This document shows positions 27,000-35,410 of a stretch of DNA of 42,632 bases, in pieces (position 1 is the stretch's first letter; each line of letters begins with the position of its first letter). The notes under the pieces were generated by a model that did no database searches, was not told the DNA's origin, and saw only the letters and a list, made by a program, of their open reading frames with translations. Source of the DNA: an uncultured Acetatifactor sp. Its GTDB lineage: Bacteria > Bacillota > Clostridia > Lachnospirales > Lachnospiraceae. The stretch lies in assembly GCA_910586435.1 (NCBI GenBank), contig CAJUGT010000018.1, positions 1 through 42,632 of the forward strand, read 5' to 3'. Both the position numbers and the translations under genes were made by a program.

Positions 27000-27602
27000 A
27001 TCTCACGAGCTGCGGCCCTTGAAGATGTATATGCCTTTTATATTAACCGTTTGGCCAACTGTGGCGCCTTCCGCTACTGGATGCGGACAGGGACGCCCAT
27101 AATCCTTGCTATGCATCCCTTGATTATCTTGGCAAATAACCTCCTGCCAAAGCACTGTTGGAGTCCTTAAAGCCCTGCTGTCACCAGGCCTTCCAAAATC
27201 ATCACCGCATGAAAAAGTCCAGAATAAGTCTGTAAAAACCCATGTGGAACTTCTGAATCTGAACAACACCCACATGGATAACCTGAAACTGGACTTGACC
27301 GGCATATTACGGCTGATTTACCTTTTATAAGGGCTTTTGGACTCTGAAAGTAAAATGGAGCGGCAAAACCACTGCCAAAGACTGAATATCCAGACAGAAT
27401 AAGAAACTTTTTTCGGCAACCTTAACTACTTATAAAAATGCCAACATAGTCACAAAACTACTACTCTATAATCATGTCCCACTGCCTTCAGGAATGTCCA
27501 GAAAATATCCGCTGTCTTCAGGCGGAGGCTGGAGGTATTGACACAGGGATGACAGCCAAAATATTCAGCCCTCAATACCTCCTCATCCACCTTTATTCCC
27601 CC
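27000..27602. pseudogene. Decayed sequence after the LicC-like gene; no intact gene
   Basis: The frame of the LicC-like gene remains open from 27000 to 27170 after its stop, with residues ALEDVYAFYINRLANC. Other frames then open in turn (for example KTHVELLNLNNTHMDNLKL around 27232-27290), the look of a frameshifted remnant. Around 27531-27582 an 11-bp inverted repeat (GGAGGTATTGA and its complement) forms a hairpin near the 3' end of the DUF2262-type gene. I cannot name the original gene. No transposase motif was recognised. Confidence 0.35.
27531..27582. terminator. Possible hairpin terminator between convergent units
   Basis: GGAGGTATTGA at 27531-27541 is exactly complementary to 27572-27582, with an inner AGGG/CCCT pair. 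It lies just beyond the end of the minus-strand DUF2262-type gene (stop at 27603). Neither side has a strong T-run, so its role as terminator is uncertain. Confidence 0.4.
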
Positions 27603-28568
27603 TCAACCGGCGATATATGCCCGTTCCATACCTGTTTCCACATTTCCTTCCACAATGACGCTATGTCCCCAAAACATGTCGTCGTCATTATAATATACCG
27701 AATAATCTCCCTCCGGCTCCATCACCAGGGAAGTAATCTGAATTCTTTTTGCGAAATCCGCCTCTGTAATCTCTTCCAGCTCCTCATTCCAGTCCTCTTC
27801 ATCCAGAGCATCTGCATCCAAATCTTCTGCATCCTCTTCGTCACATTCTTCCATCTCTTCCAAATCCTCCTCCAAATCCTCTTCCTCTTCCATCATGTCC
27901 GCCAGCCAGTCATTCGCCAGGCTCGTCAGCTGCTTTGCGGCAAAAGTACGCAGCTCCTTATCCCACTCCTGTAGGCTTCCATATATCTCCTTAAAATACG
28001 CCAATGCCTTTTCCGCTGTTTCTCCCTCTTCCTCATCGCATTGCAGATGCACATCACACTTCTCTCCAAGCCAGTCCATCTCCGTTGAAAACCAGTCCAT
28101 CAGACGATCCAAAGTAAAGCTTCCACAAGTCTCATCTTTCAATTCCACAACCTTCTGATACTCTTCAAGAACTTTTTCCAGCCCCAAATGCTGAAGACCA
28201 CGATCCACTACTTCTATAAGCATATAGCCTTCTGTCCTTGCGCAACTTTCATCACCTGACTTTTCCTTCTCATGCTTCTTCCGCCTCTTAGCACGACATT
28301 TCACATGATAAATAGTAAGAGGTTTCAAATGATATATCCAGCCATCCCGGTCCTCCTCCCTCGCAAGCCAGCGCAGGCAGCCCATTTCTTCTTTCATTTC
28401 TCCTGTTGTCAAATCCACACTGGCAAGGAACCCCGCAGTGGCCGTCCATGCAGTCTCACCTGCGGCACGCCCTGCTCCTCCCACCGCTTCTGAGGTCAGT
28501 ATCAATAACTCCTGTTCTTGCTCTTCATAAGCTGCCGCAAACTTCTTTGTCTCTTTTTCTATACCCAT
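27603..28568 (-). CDS. Acidic DUF2262-type protein
   Basis: The 321-residue soluble protein ends with a segment typical of DUF2262: FAKRIQITSLVMEPEGDYSV, then NDDDMFWGHSVIVEGN and a final AYIAG. Just before it lies a very acidic linker (about residues 225-265, mostly Glu and Asp). The N-terminal part contains GWIYHLKPLTIYHVKCR followed by a Lys/Arg cluster. GGAGG precedes the ATG by about 10 bases. A perfect TATAAT lies on the minus strand at 28663-28668, but without a convincing -35. The function of DUF2262 proteins is unknown; they are often found in scattered accessory positions. Confidence 0.7.
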   Translation of the reverse strand: MGIEKETKKFAAAYEEQEQELLILTSEAVGGAGRAAGETAWTATAGFLASVDLTTGEMKEEMGCLRWLAREEDRDGWIYHLKPLTIYHVKCRAKRRKKHEKEKSGDESCARTEGYMLIEVVDRGLQHLGLEKVLEEYQKVVELKDETCGSFTLDRLMDWFSTEMDWLGEKCDVHLQCDEEEGETAEKALAYFKEIYGSLQEWDKELRTFAAKQLTSLANDWLADMMEEEEDLEEDLEEMEECDEEDAEDLDADALDEEDWNEELEEITEADFAKRIQITSLVMEPEGDYSVYYNDDDMFWGHSVIVEGNVETGMERAYIAG

Positions 28569-28704
28569 TTTGTCCCATCCTCCATATTATCCTGTCTCTT
28601 ATGCGTTTGAATTCCCCTTTCCTTATCAGAACTATATGTTTTCTGACTATCCAAACTGTTATATTATAGCCTTTCTATCCTTTTTCGTCTTCTTTATCAA
28701 TAGA

Positions 28705-29628
28705 TTAAATTCTTTGTTCCACTCCAAAAATTTCTGTGAGCAGTTTATTTCGGTACGCTTTATCTTCTGTGGCTTTTCTTGCATCCTCAGTTCGGTTATT
28801 GTTTAACAGATAATTCATTAATGCAAGAATTGTATCTTCCCCTTGAATGATTCCTTTTTGGATTCCTTTTTGGATTCCTTTTTGAATTCCTCTCTCTTCC
28901 ACACGTTCCAATACCTCACACATATTCGTTGTCCTCCTTTCCATATCAGGGCTATATATGCTTTCAAAACGGTTATCCTGTGTCATAATCGCCATTAACT
29001 GAAGCAACTCATGTACATGTTTTATTGCGGTTTCCGACGCCACATAATTCTTGTTTTTTCGCATCTGCACAAAATAATCCGCCACAATTTTAAAATCGCT
29101 GCTAAACATCTGCACCTGTTCATCACTAAGGTACGCAATCTCATATAAATTCATGCGATAGTCATTCACAAATGGCTTTATCTCCTCTGGAATCTCCAGA
29201 CATTCAAAAAGTGTCGTCGGTGCTTTCCATTGCCTGTCATATCCAAAATATAAAACCAATGTAACCACAGGGTATCTCGGCGCTGCACTGCCGGTTTCTT
29301 CCTTCATTGCCTTATCTGTCAAAAGCTGAGCCCGGTATGCGGCACCATCATAAGAAAACAATCTCAGCGGCATGTCGCTGTCTATACCTGTCTGATTTTC
29401 CAGCCCATATAACGCAATACGTACAAGCCCCTTCCTCCAATATTTAGCCACATCCCGTTCCTGGGCATGTAATTTGCCGTCCGCCTTATAGCTGGAAACA
29501 GGGCTTTCTTCCTCCAGTTCATCTTCCTTCACAAAATGCCTGCCCTGGAATAACAATACATTTACAATGTCCGCAAATACATCATTGTATGCTTCCAATG
29601 TCTTCTCAGCAATGTCTTTTTCAGCCAT
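28705..29628 (-). CDS. Rpn-family PD-(D/E)XK nuclease/transposase-like protein
   Basis: The 307-residue protein matches the Rpn/YhgA-like (PDDEXK_2, 'putative transposase') family common in Lachnospiraceae. The start has FADIVNVLLFQG, an RDVAKYWRKG helix follows, and the nuclease core has YGLENQTGID, DMPLRLFSYDGAAYR and VVTLVLYFG. E-x-Q replaces ExK as is usual in this family. Relatives cut DNA and promote recA-independent exchange. The linker before the C-terminus is a tandem repeat, GIQKG x3, from a 12-bp DNA repeat (28850-28885). It is not part of a visible IS element: no terminal repeats or target duplications were seen. Confidence 0.82.
   Translation of the reverse strand: MAEKDIAEKTLEAYNDVFADIVNVLLFQGRHFVKEDELEEESPVSSYKADGKLHAQERDVAKYWRKGLVRIALYGLENQTGIDSDMPLRLFSYDGAAYRAQLLTDKAMKEETGSAAPRYPVVTLVLYFGYDRQWKAPTTLFECLEIPEEIKPFVNDYRMNLYEIAYLSDEQVQMFSSDFKIVADYFVQMRKNKNYVASETAIKHVHELLQLMAIMTQDNRFESIYSPDMERRTTNMCEVLERVEERGIQKGIQKGIQKGIIQGEDTILALMNYLLNNNRTEDARKATEDKAYRNKLLTEIFGVEQRI
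28850..28885 (-). repeat. Three tandem 12-bp repeats inside the Rpn-family gene
   Basis: ATTCCTTTTTGG is repeated three times (last copy ends GA) and encodes Gly-Ile-Gln-Lys units on the minus strand. Repeat number keeps the frame because the unit is 12 bp, so copy changes would only lengthen or shorten a linker. Confidence 0.8.
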
Positions 29629-29655
29629 GACTTTATCCCCTCTTTCAGTCTTTTT

Positions 29656-29667
29656 GTAACAGTTCAG
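29656..29667. repeat. Second copy of GTAACAGTTCAG
   Basis: The 12-mer found as an inverted pair at 23-54 occurs here singly, in the untranslated leader of the Rpn-family gene. It may be a dispersed repeat end or a regulatory word. Confidence 0.45.
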
Positions 29668-29686
29668 GCAACACCATTTTTCCTTT

Positions 29687-29714
29687 TCTATACCAAGAAC
29701 AGCAAGAATGGCAA
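29687..29714 (-). promoter_or_regulatory. Possible promoter of the Rpn-family gene
   Basis: Read on the minus strand, TTGCCA (29714-29709) and TATAGA (29692-29687) are separated by 16 bases, about 60 bp ahead of the ATG. The -35 is a 5-of-6 match and the -10 a 4-of-6 match; not strong. Confidence 0.35.
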
Positions 29715-29792
29715 AGGTAAGGAATGTTTTTTCTTACATTATATAGCAGAAAAACAATTTCCACAATCCAGAAAAAATATAATGCCTTATTC

Positions 29793-29821
29793 TTGTAAAA
29801 TTATCTATTCTATGCAATAAT
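29793..29821 (+). promoter_or_regulatory. Possible extended -10 promoter of the HEPN/ATPase cassette
   Basis: TTGTAA at 29793-29798 and AATAAT at 29816-29821 are 17 bases apart, and TGC precedes the -10 box, giving an extended -10. The first arm of a perfect inverted repeat begins at the very next base (29822), so a regulator bound there would overlap the start site. Confidence 0.5.
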
Positions 29822-29890
29822 ATCCATATCCGATTTCATTCTTAAAATCCGCTATTTTTAGCCGTCATCCGCTTCATATCGGATATGGAT
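29822..29890. repeat. Perfect 13-bp inverted repeat upstream of the HEPN-like gene
   Basis: ATCCATATCCGAT at 29822-29834 is exactly complementary to 29878-29890, 43 nt apart. The left arm abuts the -10 box and the right arm ends 38 bp before the ATG. It may be an operator pair allowing looping, or a leader RNA hairpin. Confidence 0.65.
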
Positions 29891-29928
29891 TAAGGCAATA
29901 CAAAAACAGCACACCAGCGGAGAATTCA

Positions 29929-30363
29929 ATGGAAAATTACATAGCTGCTGCCCAGTCACGCCTTGATGACTTGCATCAATTGATGAACGGGAAAAGGAAA
30001 GTCGGTTCAATTCACTTGGGCGGAATATACATAGAATGCCTATTAAAAGGTATGATATGTATGGGACACACTGTGACGGACAGTTCAGGGATTTCAAAGT
30101 GGATTGTAGATGGCAATGAAATGTCACGTCCATGCCATGTATTATGCTCACCTGTTCATAGACAATTGTTAGGCTCCTTATACGATGATATGCCAAGCGA
30201 TATCTCACACGCGTTAAATTATATCCAACGACCAGAAGGCATAAATTATATAGATTATCGTTATATACCTGAAGAGAGTATAGAAGAGGAAAAATATGAC
30301 TACTGGACTGAGCAGTTCATTTCTGTATTTCTCTACTTAGAGAGGAAAAAACACGAAATATAA
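29929..30363 (+). CDS. Small HEPN-like protein
   Basis: The 144-residue soluble protein has near its N-terminus the helical segment IAAAQSRLDDLHQLM and then HLGGIYIECLLKGMI. The latter resembles the 'YLSGYAIECALKALI' helix of HEPN domains. A candidate R-x5-H (RKVGSIH) is present but sits ahead of that helix, not in the usual late position, so RNase activity is uncertain. The remainder is acidic and aromatic. GGAG at 29919-29922 supports the ATG. It precedes a large ParA-like ATPase by about 100 bp and follows a promoter-like sequence with an inverted repeat. HEPN proteins often serve as RNase toxins in defence systems; that role here is inference. Confidence 0.6.
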   Translation: MENYIAAAQSRLDDLHQLMNGKRKVGSIHLGGIYIECLLKGMICMGHTVTDSSGISKWIVDGNEMSRPCHVLCSPVHRQLLGSLYDDMPSDISHALNYIQRPEGINYIDYRYIPEESIEEEKYDYWTEQFISVFLYLERKKHEI

Positions 30364-30462
30364 ACAATAATCTTACTGAAGTGAAGAACTTCTTCCTATA
30401 TCAACTTGATACAAGAAGTGCGACAAATGAACATTTTCATGGAACAGACAAGAGGTAAAAAA

Positions 30463-32694
30463 ATGAAAAAAATCTGGGAAGAATTAGAACAGATGATTAT
30501 GGAACGATACCATATTTCCGGACAAGAATGGGTACAGGTTGATCTCAGTGCCCGTGGGAAAATCCACACCACAATTGTATCAGACAGTCATATCTCCAAA
30601 GAGGAAATTCAACACCTGGTTTCATCTAAAATTAACGAATCCCAGGAAGAATACAGCATTGGCTATATTGATATCTATTCTCTTGAAAAAGCTGCGGAAT
30701 ATAACATTACAAAAACTGCTAAAAAAAGCGGCTATGCTTCCTGGTCCGATGCCTTATACGCAAATGAGACAGAAATATCTTCTGCTTCCCATATGCAAAT
30801 CATCAGCTTTTATTCCTATAAGGGCGGTGTTGGAAGAACAATTGCTCTGATCCAAACCGCATACAATCTGGCAAAAGTTGGAAAAAGAGTTTTATTAATG
30901 GATCTTGATATAGAAGCCCCCAGTCTCCATAACATTTTTTCAAAGCAGGTTAATCATCCTGTGAATGGAGTAAAATATGGCATTATCGAATATTTATACC
31001 GCAAAATTGTCCAATTACAACATGATGTGGCAATCGAGCATACATTTTGTTCTTTAGAACTGCAAAATATTCCAGGTGAAATATACCTTATTCCTGCACT
31101 GAAGAAAATGAGCAAGGATTACATCTACCAGATGGAAAAACTACAAACCTTACAGGTACAGGAGCAGAAAACATTTAAAGATATATTTGACTATATCAGA
31201 ACCGTATTAAATATTGATACTGTTATGGTTGATACCAGGGCCGGATTTAACAAATGGGGTTCCTTATCCTTACTTACCCTATCGGATCAGGTGATATTTG
31301 TCGCATTTGCCAATTCCGAAAATATAGAAGGACTCAATCTTGCCTTTGAACTATTTCGCAATGTAGGAAAGATGCGATATGCAGTCGCCATGTCCAAAGT
31401 TGTACCTTCTGAAGAAGGGATGGCAAAAGCGAGAGTTCTTTTCTCCGATTTGCATATTCCACAGGAACAATTGATTCCCATTTATTATAAAGAAGAGATT
31501 GCCCTGAACAGCCAATATCCCATTACCGAACCCAATATTTCAGAAGCATACGCAACATTATCCGAATACATTTTGAATAATGAACGAATAGATCGTAACA
31601 GGCAATTTTTAGCAAATGGAATAAAACAGCAAATGTTACGGAATTTATTTCAAGCAGATAAAAAGTTAGTCAGCTTAATATCCGTTAGACGATTCCAATT
31701 TCAAAAAGCCTCTTCCATATTAAAGTATACTTATTCTGAAGAATTATATGGTCTAAAAAGTGAAATGCGGAATGATTTGGAACGCATTGGCCAGGTATGG
31801 GCCGCCGTACCCACATATATCTTTATAGGAATAAACCATGAATCAGATTATGAATCCTTGCTGTCTGAAAGATGGGAAAACCCGGAAGAAGCCGGCATAA
31901 AGTTAATGGAAGCAATTATTGCGAACTCTGAAGCAAAAGAAAAAAATATCATTCCCAAAGGCAAAAAAACCATTAGTGAAGTTCTTGGCTGTTTAAAAAC
32001 AACGCTGACTCCCAAAGATATTCTCATAATCCACGATAATGACACTTCAACAGATTTGAATCATTATGATGTTATATCCAACTTGAAGATAATTGTCTCC
32101 ATCAGTGAAAAAATGTTAGAACGCAATGCTCCCCAGGTAATTGAGAATATTCAAAACTTGATTGGAAAATTCAATCAGGAAACCCCAAGTATCCAGTTTA
32201 AATTTTTGGTTCAGGCCGCTGCGTTCGATAAATATCAGGAACTCTTCACTGGATTGAAAGGCAATGTCCTTGACGTTAGCATAGAGGAAGATGATATACG
32301 CAGATTTCTGATGTTGAACTTTAACCCCACAACATTAAAGCCTTATCAAGAATACTCAAAAAAATTACAATTAGTTCCCAATGAAAGGGAAATGGTAATA
32401 CGACTTGATGATGATTTTATAGCTGCGTCAGAATTAAACGAAACCATAGGACTTGTTCTGGGAATCCGGCAAGACGCCGGGGTATACAGCCCCTCGGTCA
32501 TTGAGTATTTGTATGATAGATTCTTGGAACAACCACAACTGAAATATGATTATATTTTAGACATGTTGAAAACCATAGCAGAACAAGAACTGCAACAACC
32601 AAACAACACCTACAGCGACCGCTTAATCCCTTTCGATAAGCTTCAAACCACACTTGACACAAAACACTTACATCAAAAAGGAGGAAACCCATGA
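30463..32694 (+). CDS. KGGVGRT-type ParA/MinD-like ATPase with large C-terminal region
   Basis: The 743-residue protein has an N-terminal 115-residue part, then a ParA/MinD-like domain. That domain has IISFYSYKGGVGRT with the deviant P-loop at 120-126, GKRVLLMDLDIEAPSL (switch I/Walker A-prime), and MVDTRAGFNKWGSL (Walker B). The signature Lys of KGGVGKT is Arg. The remaining roughly 450 residues, predicted mixed alpha/beta (PKDILIIHDNDTSTD), have no fold I can name. AGAGG at 30451-30455 supports the ATG at 30463 over upstream TTG/ATG codons. It overlaps the next gene by ATGA, so the two products should be made together. Such ATPases occur as signalling or sensing parts of bacterial conflict systems; function here is inferred. 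Confidence 0.75.
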   Translation: MKKIWEELEQMIMERYHISGQEWVQVDLSARGKIHTTIVSDSHISKEEIQHLVSSKINESQEEYSIGYIDIYSLEKAAEYNITKTAKKSGYASWSDALYANETEISSASHMQIISFYSYKGGVGRTIALIQTAYNLAKVGKRVLLMDLDIEAPSLHNIFSKQVNHPVNGVKYGIIEYLYRKIVQLQHDVAIEHTFCSLELQNIPGEIYLIPALKKMSKDYIYQMEKLQTLQVQEQKTFKDIFDYIRTVLNIDTVMVDTRAGFNKWGSLSLLTLSDQVIFVAFANSENIEGLNLAFELFRNVGKMRYAVAMSKVVPSEEGMAKARVLFSDLHIPQEQLIPIYYKEEIALNSQYPITEPNISEAYATLSEYILNNERIDRNRQFLANGIKQQMLRNLFQADKKLVSLISVRRFQFQKASSILKYTYSEELYGLKSEMRNDLERIGQVWAAVPTYIFIGINHESDYESLLSERWENPEEAGIKLMEAIIANSEAKEKNIIPKGKKTISEVLGCLKTTLTPKDILIIHDNDTSTDLNHYDVISNLKIIVSISEKMLERNAPQVIENIQNLIGKFNQETPSIQFKFLVQAAAFDKYQELFTGLKGNVLDVSIEEDDIRRFLMLNFNPTTLKPYQEYSKKLQLVPNEREMVIRLDDDFIAASELNETIGLVLGIRQDAGVYSPSVIEYLYDRFLEQPQLKYDYILDMLKTIAEQELQQPNNTYSDRLIPFDKLQTTLDTKHLHQKGGNP

Positions 32695-33077
32695 CCATTT
32701 TTAAAAAGCAGTCTGAAATGGACGCTCTGTTCACTTTACTAAACAAATCCCCCGTCCCTTATGACGAGGACGGGGAACTGAATACTTCATACAACAATGC
32801 TATGTTTTGGTGGGAAATAAACGAAATAACATTATCTCCGCTGCCCCAATCTGTCTGCCTCTCAGCGGCCGATATTTTATACAATAGGTTCTACTGGTTC
32901 ACCCGTTTCATAGCACGCTCCCAAACCCTCTACGGCATAGACGCAGGCCTGGAACAGCAGCAATTTCAAATCATCGAAGCCATGGATCATGAAAGCAGCA
33001 TAGATATGGAAGAATGCTGTCATATCCTGGAAGCCATAGAGCTGGAAGTGGGCTATCGATCGGGCTATCGATCATGA
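32691..33077 (+). CDS. Unrecognised 128-residue partner of the KGGVGRT ATPase
   Basis: The small protein starts within the ATPase stop codon (ATGA) and has a textbook AAGGAGG site. It is mostly helical and rich in aromatic residues (NNAMFWWEINEIT, FYWFTRFIARSQTLYG), with no signal peptide or clear catalytic motif. The end is a duplicated GYRSGYRS, created by a 12-bp tandem duplication, and the last 13 bp overlap the converging alpha-glucosidase gene. I do not recognise its family. Position suggests a subunit, specificity factor or antitoxin of the cassette. Confidence 0.65.
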   Translation: MTIFKKQSEMDALFTLLNKSPVPYDEDGELNTSYNNAMFWWEINEITLSPLPQSVCLSAADILYNRFYWFTRFIARSQTLYGIDAGLEQQQFQIIEAMDHESSIDMEECCHILEAIELEVGYRSGYRS

Positions 33078-35353
33078 TTTATCTCCTTCCATTCCTTCTC
33101 TCCCGCTCTTTGAACCAACACTTTCTTGTAGGGTTTGTCATAGCCGGCATGTACTATTTCACCATTCACCATACCATCCTCTTTCACCTCAAAGTGATAC
33201 TGATGGTACTTTCCATCCCTGTACGCGAAATCTTCTCCGTTGTCCAGGTAATGCTCCCAGCTTCCTTCTCCCGGATAAGCCTCCAAGTATAATATATCCC
33301 CAGGCTTCTCTCCCACATAGGACTGAGGCTCCATAACAGGAAGAACACTCCCCGCCCTTACATAAACAGGACAGCAATCCAAAGGAGCCTCTCTTATGAA
33401 CCACACCGGCCCTTCCAGCTGTTCCTGTGTCCAGTAATCATACCATACACCCTCTGGCAGATAGACCATGCGCTTCGTCATTCCGGGATGCACCACCGGC
33501 GCCACAAGAATTCTGCTGCCAAGCATAAATTCATCATTGCACACTCTGGCAGCGTCTTCTTTCTCATACTCCAATACAAGCGGCCTCATAACAGGCATTC
33601 CAGTTTGTTCCTCTTCAAAAAACAAATCATACATATAGGGAATCAACCGATACCGAAGTTTTACATATTTCCGGTAAATCCCCATGACCTCTTCACCAAA
33701 TTCCCAAGGTTCCTGCCTTCTGGTTCCTGCGGCAGAATGATTTCTGAACAAAGGTGAAAAACATCCCACCTGAACCCATCTCGCCATAAGCTCCGGCGTG
33801 GTATCCGCGCCAAATCCTCCCACATCCGTTCCCACAAATGGCATACCGGACAGACCCAGATTACACAATTGCGGAATCACCATCTGAAGATGGGCCCACA
33901 TACTGGTATTATCCCCCGTCCATGCGGTGGCATATTTCTGACTTCCTGCATAGCAGGCTCTCGTAATCACAAAGGGTCTGCGCCCATCCAGATCTTTCAG
34001 GCCGTCATAAGCCGCCTTTGCCATCAAATGCCCATAGACATTATGCATTTCTCTGTGCTCGGCCTTCCTGCCCTCATCCGTAAAAACCACATCATCCGGC
34101 AGCGGTCCCCGAAAGCTGGCAGGTTCATTCATATCGTTCCAGATACCTCTGACGCCCTTTTCCAATAAGAAACTCTGATGCTGCCCCCACCATTCCCTGA
34201 CTTCCGGATTTCCGAAATCCGGAAACACTGCTTCACCGGGCCATACCACATTGGAATACACTTCTCCTTCCGGTGTCCTGGCAAAATACCCGCCATGAAG
34301 TCCCTCCTCGTACACTTCATAGCCCTCTTCCACCTTGACGCCTGGGTCATTAATCACCACCACCTTAAAACCATCCTTTGACAGTCTGTCCAAGAACGCT
34401 TTCGGATCATTGTGATAACGTTCTTCATTCCAGGTAAATACCTTATAATCCTGCATATAATCAATGTCAAAATGAATCACATCGCAGGGAATATCATTTT
34501 TCCTCATGGACGAAGCTATTTCTTCCACATCCTCCTGTGTCACATACCCCCAACGGGACTGATGGTATCCCAACGTCCATTTCTGCGGCAAAGGACAGGT
34601 GCCTGTGAGATAAGTATACCCTTTCAGCACTTCAGCCATGGATTCCCCTGCAATATAATAATAATTCAGACACCCTCCGTCAGCGCCAAACCAGTAATAA
34701 CTCTCCGACTCCTGCCCCATATTAAAATACCCTTTAAAAGTGTTGTCCAGAAATATGCCATATACATATTCCTTTCCCAGGGCAATAAAAAACGGAATGG
34801 ATTTATACAATGCCTTAAAGCTGTCCACCTGGGGATCCGGATTGTCCGTATTCCACATCTCATATTCATAGCTGCGCTTGTCCAAGAATCCTGTCTTATC
34901 TCCCAATCCATAAAAATGAGCGGAGGCATCCATCTTTTTCACAACCTCGAAAGCATGTTCCTGTCTGTGGTCTTGGGCCGCATGTCCTTCCTCCTCCAAC
35001 AATTTTAATACTTCTTTACTGACCCGCTGAAGGGGCCTGCGCTCTCCTCTGTAATCCCCACAGACTTCCACTCCGTTTTCATCATAAAAATCCACATAAA
35101 AACCATCGCTCACCCGCACGGAAACCTTACCTGTATGTATCCATAATCCATCCTCTTTCTGACATACCTTTGGCGATACCAATATCATTTTATCGCCTTC
35201 TATGGCTTTGGAACATGGCCTGTTTCCATCTTCTCCGCAGAAGACATTTATAATATACGGTGTCACCACCCAGATGCGTGCCTCTCGACCCTCAAAATCC
35301 AGTATCACTTCCTGACCATTTACTCTGTAATCCGTCAATTTGCCAAGCTTCAA
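33065..35353 (-). CDS. GH31 alpha-glucosidase
   Basis: The 762-residue enzyme has the GH31 catalytic motif GIWNDMNEPASF with nucleophile Asp407, and WTGDNTSMWAHLQ with the acid/base Asp. The N-terminal beta-sandwich leads into YGLGDKTG and TYLTGTCPLPQKWTLGYHQS, all family-typical. There is no signal peptide, so it acts in the cytoplasm, releasing glucose from malto-oligosaccharide ends (alpha-1,4, perhaps also alpha-1,6). The start is TTG at 35353, with AGGAGG 8 bases before. It is the last gene of the alpha-glucan operon and overlaps a converging gene at its 3' end. Confidence 0.95.
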   Translation of the reverse strand: MKLGKLTDYRVNGQEVILDFEGREARIWVVTPYIINVFCGEDGNRPCSKAIEGDKMILVSPKVCQKEDGLWIHTGKVSVRVSDGFYVDFYDENGVEVCGDYRGERRPLQRVSKEVLKLLEEEGHAAQDHRQEHAFEVVKKMDASAHFYGLGDKTGFLDKRSYEYEMWNTDNPDPQVDSFKALYKSIPFFIALGKEYVYGIFLDNTFKGYFNMGQESESYYWFGADGGCLNYYYIAGESMAEVLKGYTYLTGTCPLPQKWTLGYHQSRWGYVTQEDVEEIASSMRKNDIPCDVIHFDIDYMQDYKVFTWNEERYHNDPKAFLDRLSKDGFKVVVINDPGVKVEEGYEVYEEGLHGGYFARTPEGEVYSNVVWPGEAVFPDFGNPEVREWWGQHQSFLLEKGVRGIWNDMNEPASFRGPLPDDVVFTDEGRKAEHREMHNVYGHLMAKAAYDGLKDLDGRRPFVITRACYAGSQKYATAWTGDNTSMWAHLQMVIPQLCNLGLSGMPFVGTDVGGFGADTTPELMARWVQVGCFSPLFRNHSAAGTRRQEPWEFGEEVMGIYRKYVKLRYRLIPYMYDLFFEEEQTGMPVMRPLVLEYEKEDAARVCNDEFMLGSRILVAPVVHPGMTKRMVYLPEGVWYDYWTQEQLEGPVWFIREAPLDCCPVYVRAGSVLPVMEPQSYVGEKPGDILYLEAYPGEGSWEHYLDNGEDFAYRDGKYHQYHFEVKEDGMVNGEIVHAGYDKPYKKVLVQRAGEKEWKEINHDR

Positions 35354-35372
35354 AATACTGCCCTCCTATTAT

Positions 35373-35392
35373 AGTTCCCGCTTGCGGGAACT
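35373..35392. repeat. Perfect 9-bp hairpin between HAD and GH31 genes
   Basis: AGTTCCCGC at 35373-35381 and its complement at 35384-35392 enclose only TT. There is no T-run for termination in minus-strand direction. It may stabilise or process the polycistronic mRNA. Confidence 0.5.
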
Positions 35393-35410
35393 TGTTCCGC
35401 TCTCTTCACT

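Noticed and set aside
27003..27305. 100-codon minus-strand ORF after the LicC-like gene
   Set aside because: No ribosome site and no recognisable motif; better seen as part of decayed sequence.
28705..29628. Complete insertion sequence around the 'transposase-like' gene
   Set aside because: No terminal inverted repeats or target duplications; Rpn-family genes are not classic IS elements.
34412..35008. 198-codon plus-strand ORF
   Set aside because: Antisense to the GH31 alpha-glucosidase with no recognisable domain.
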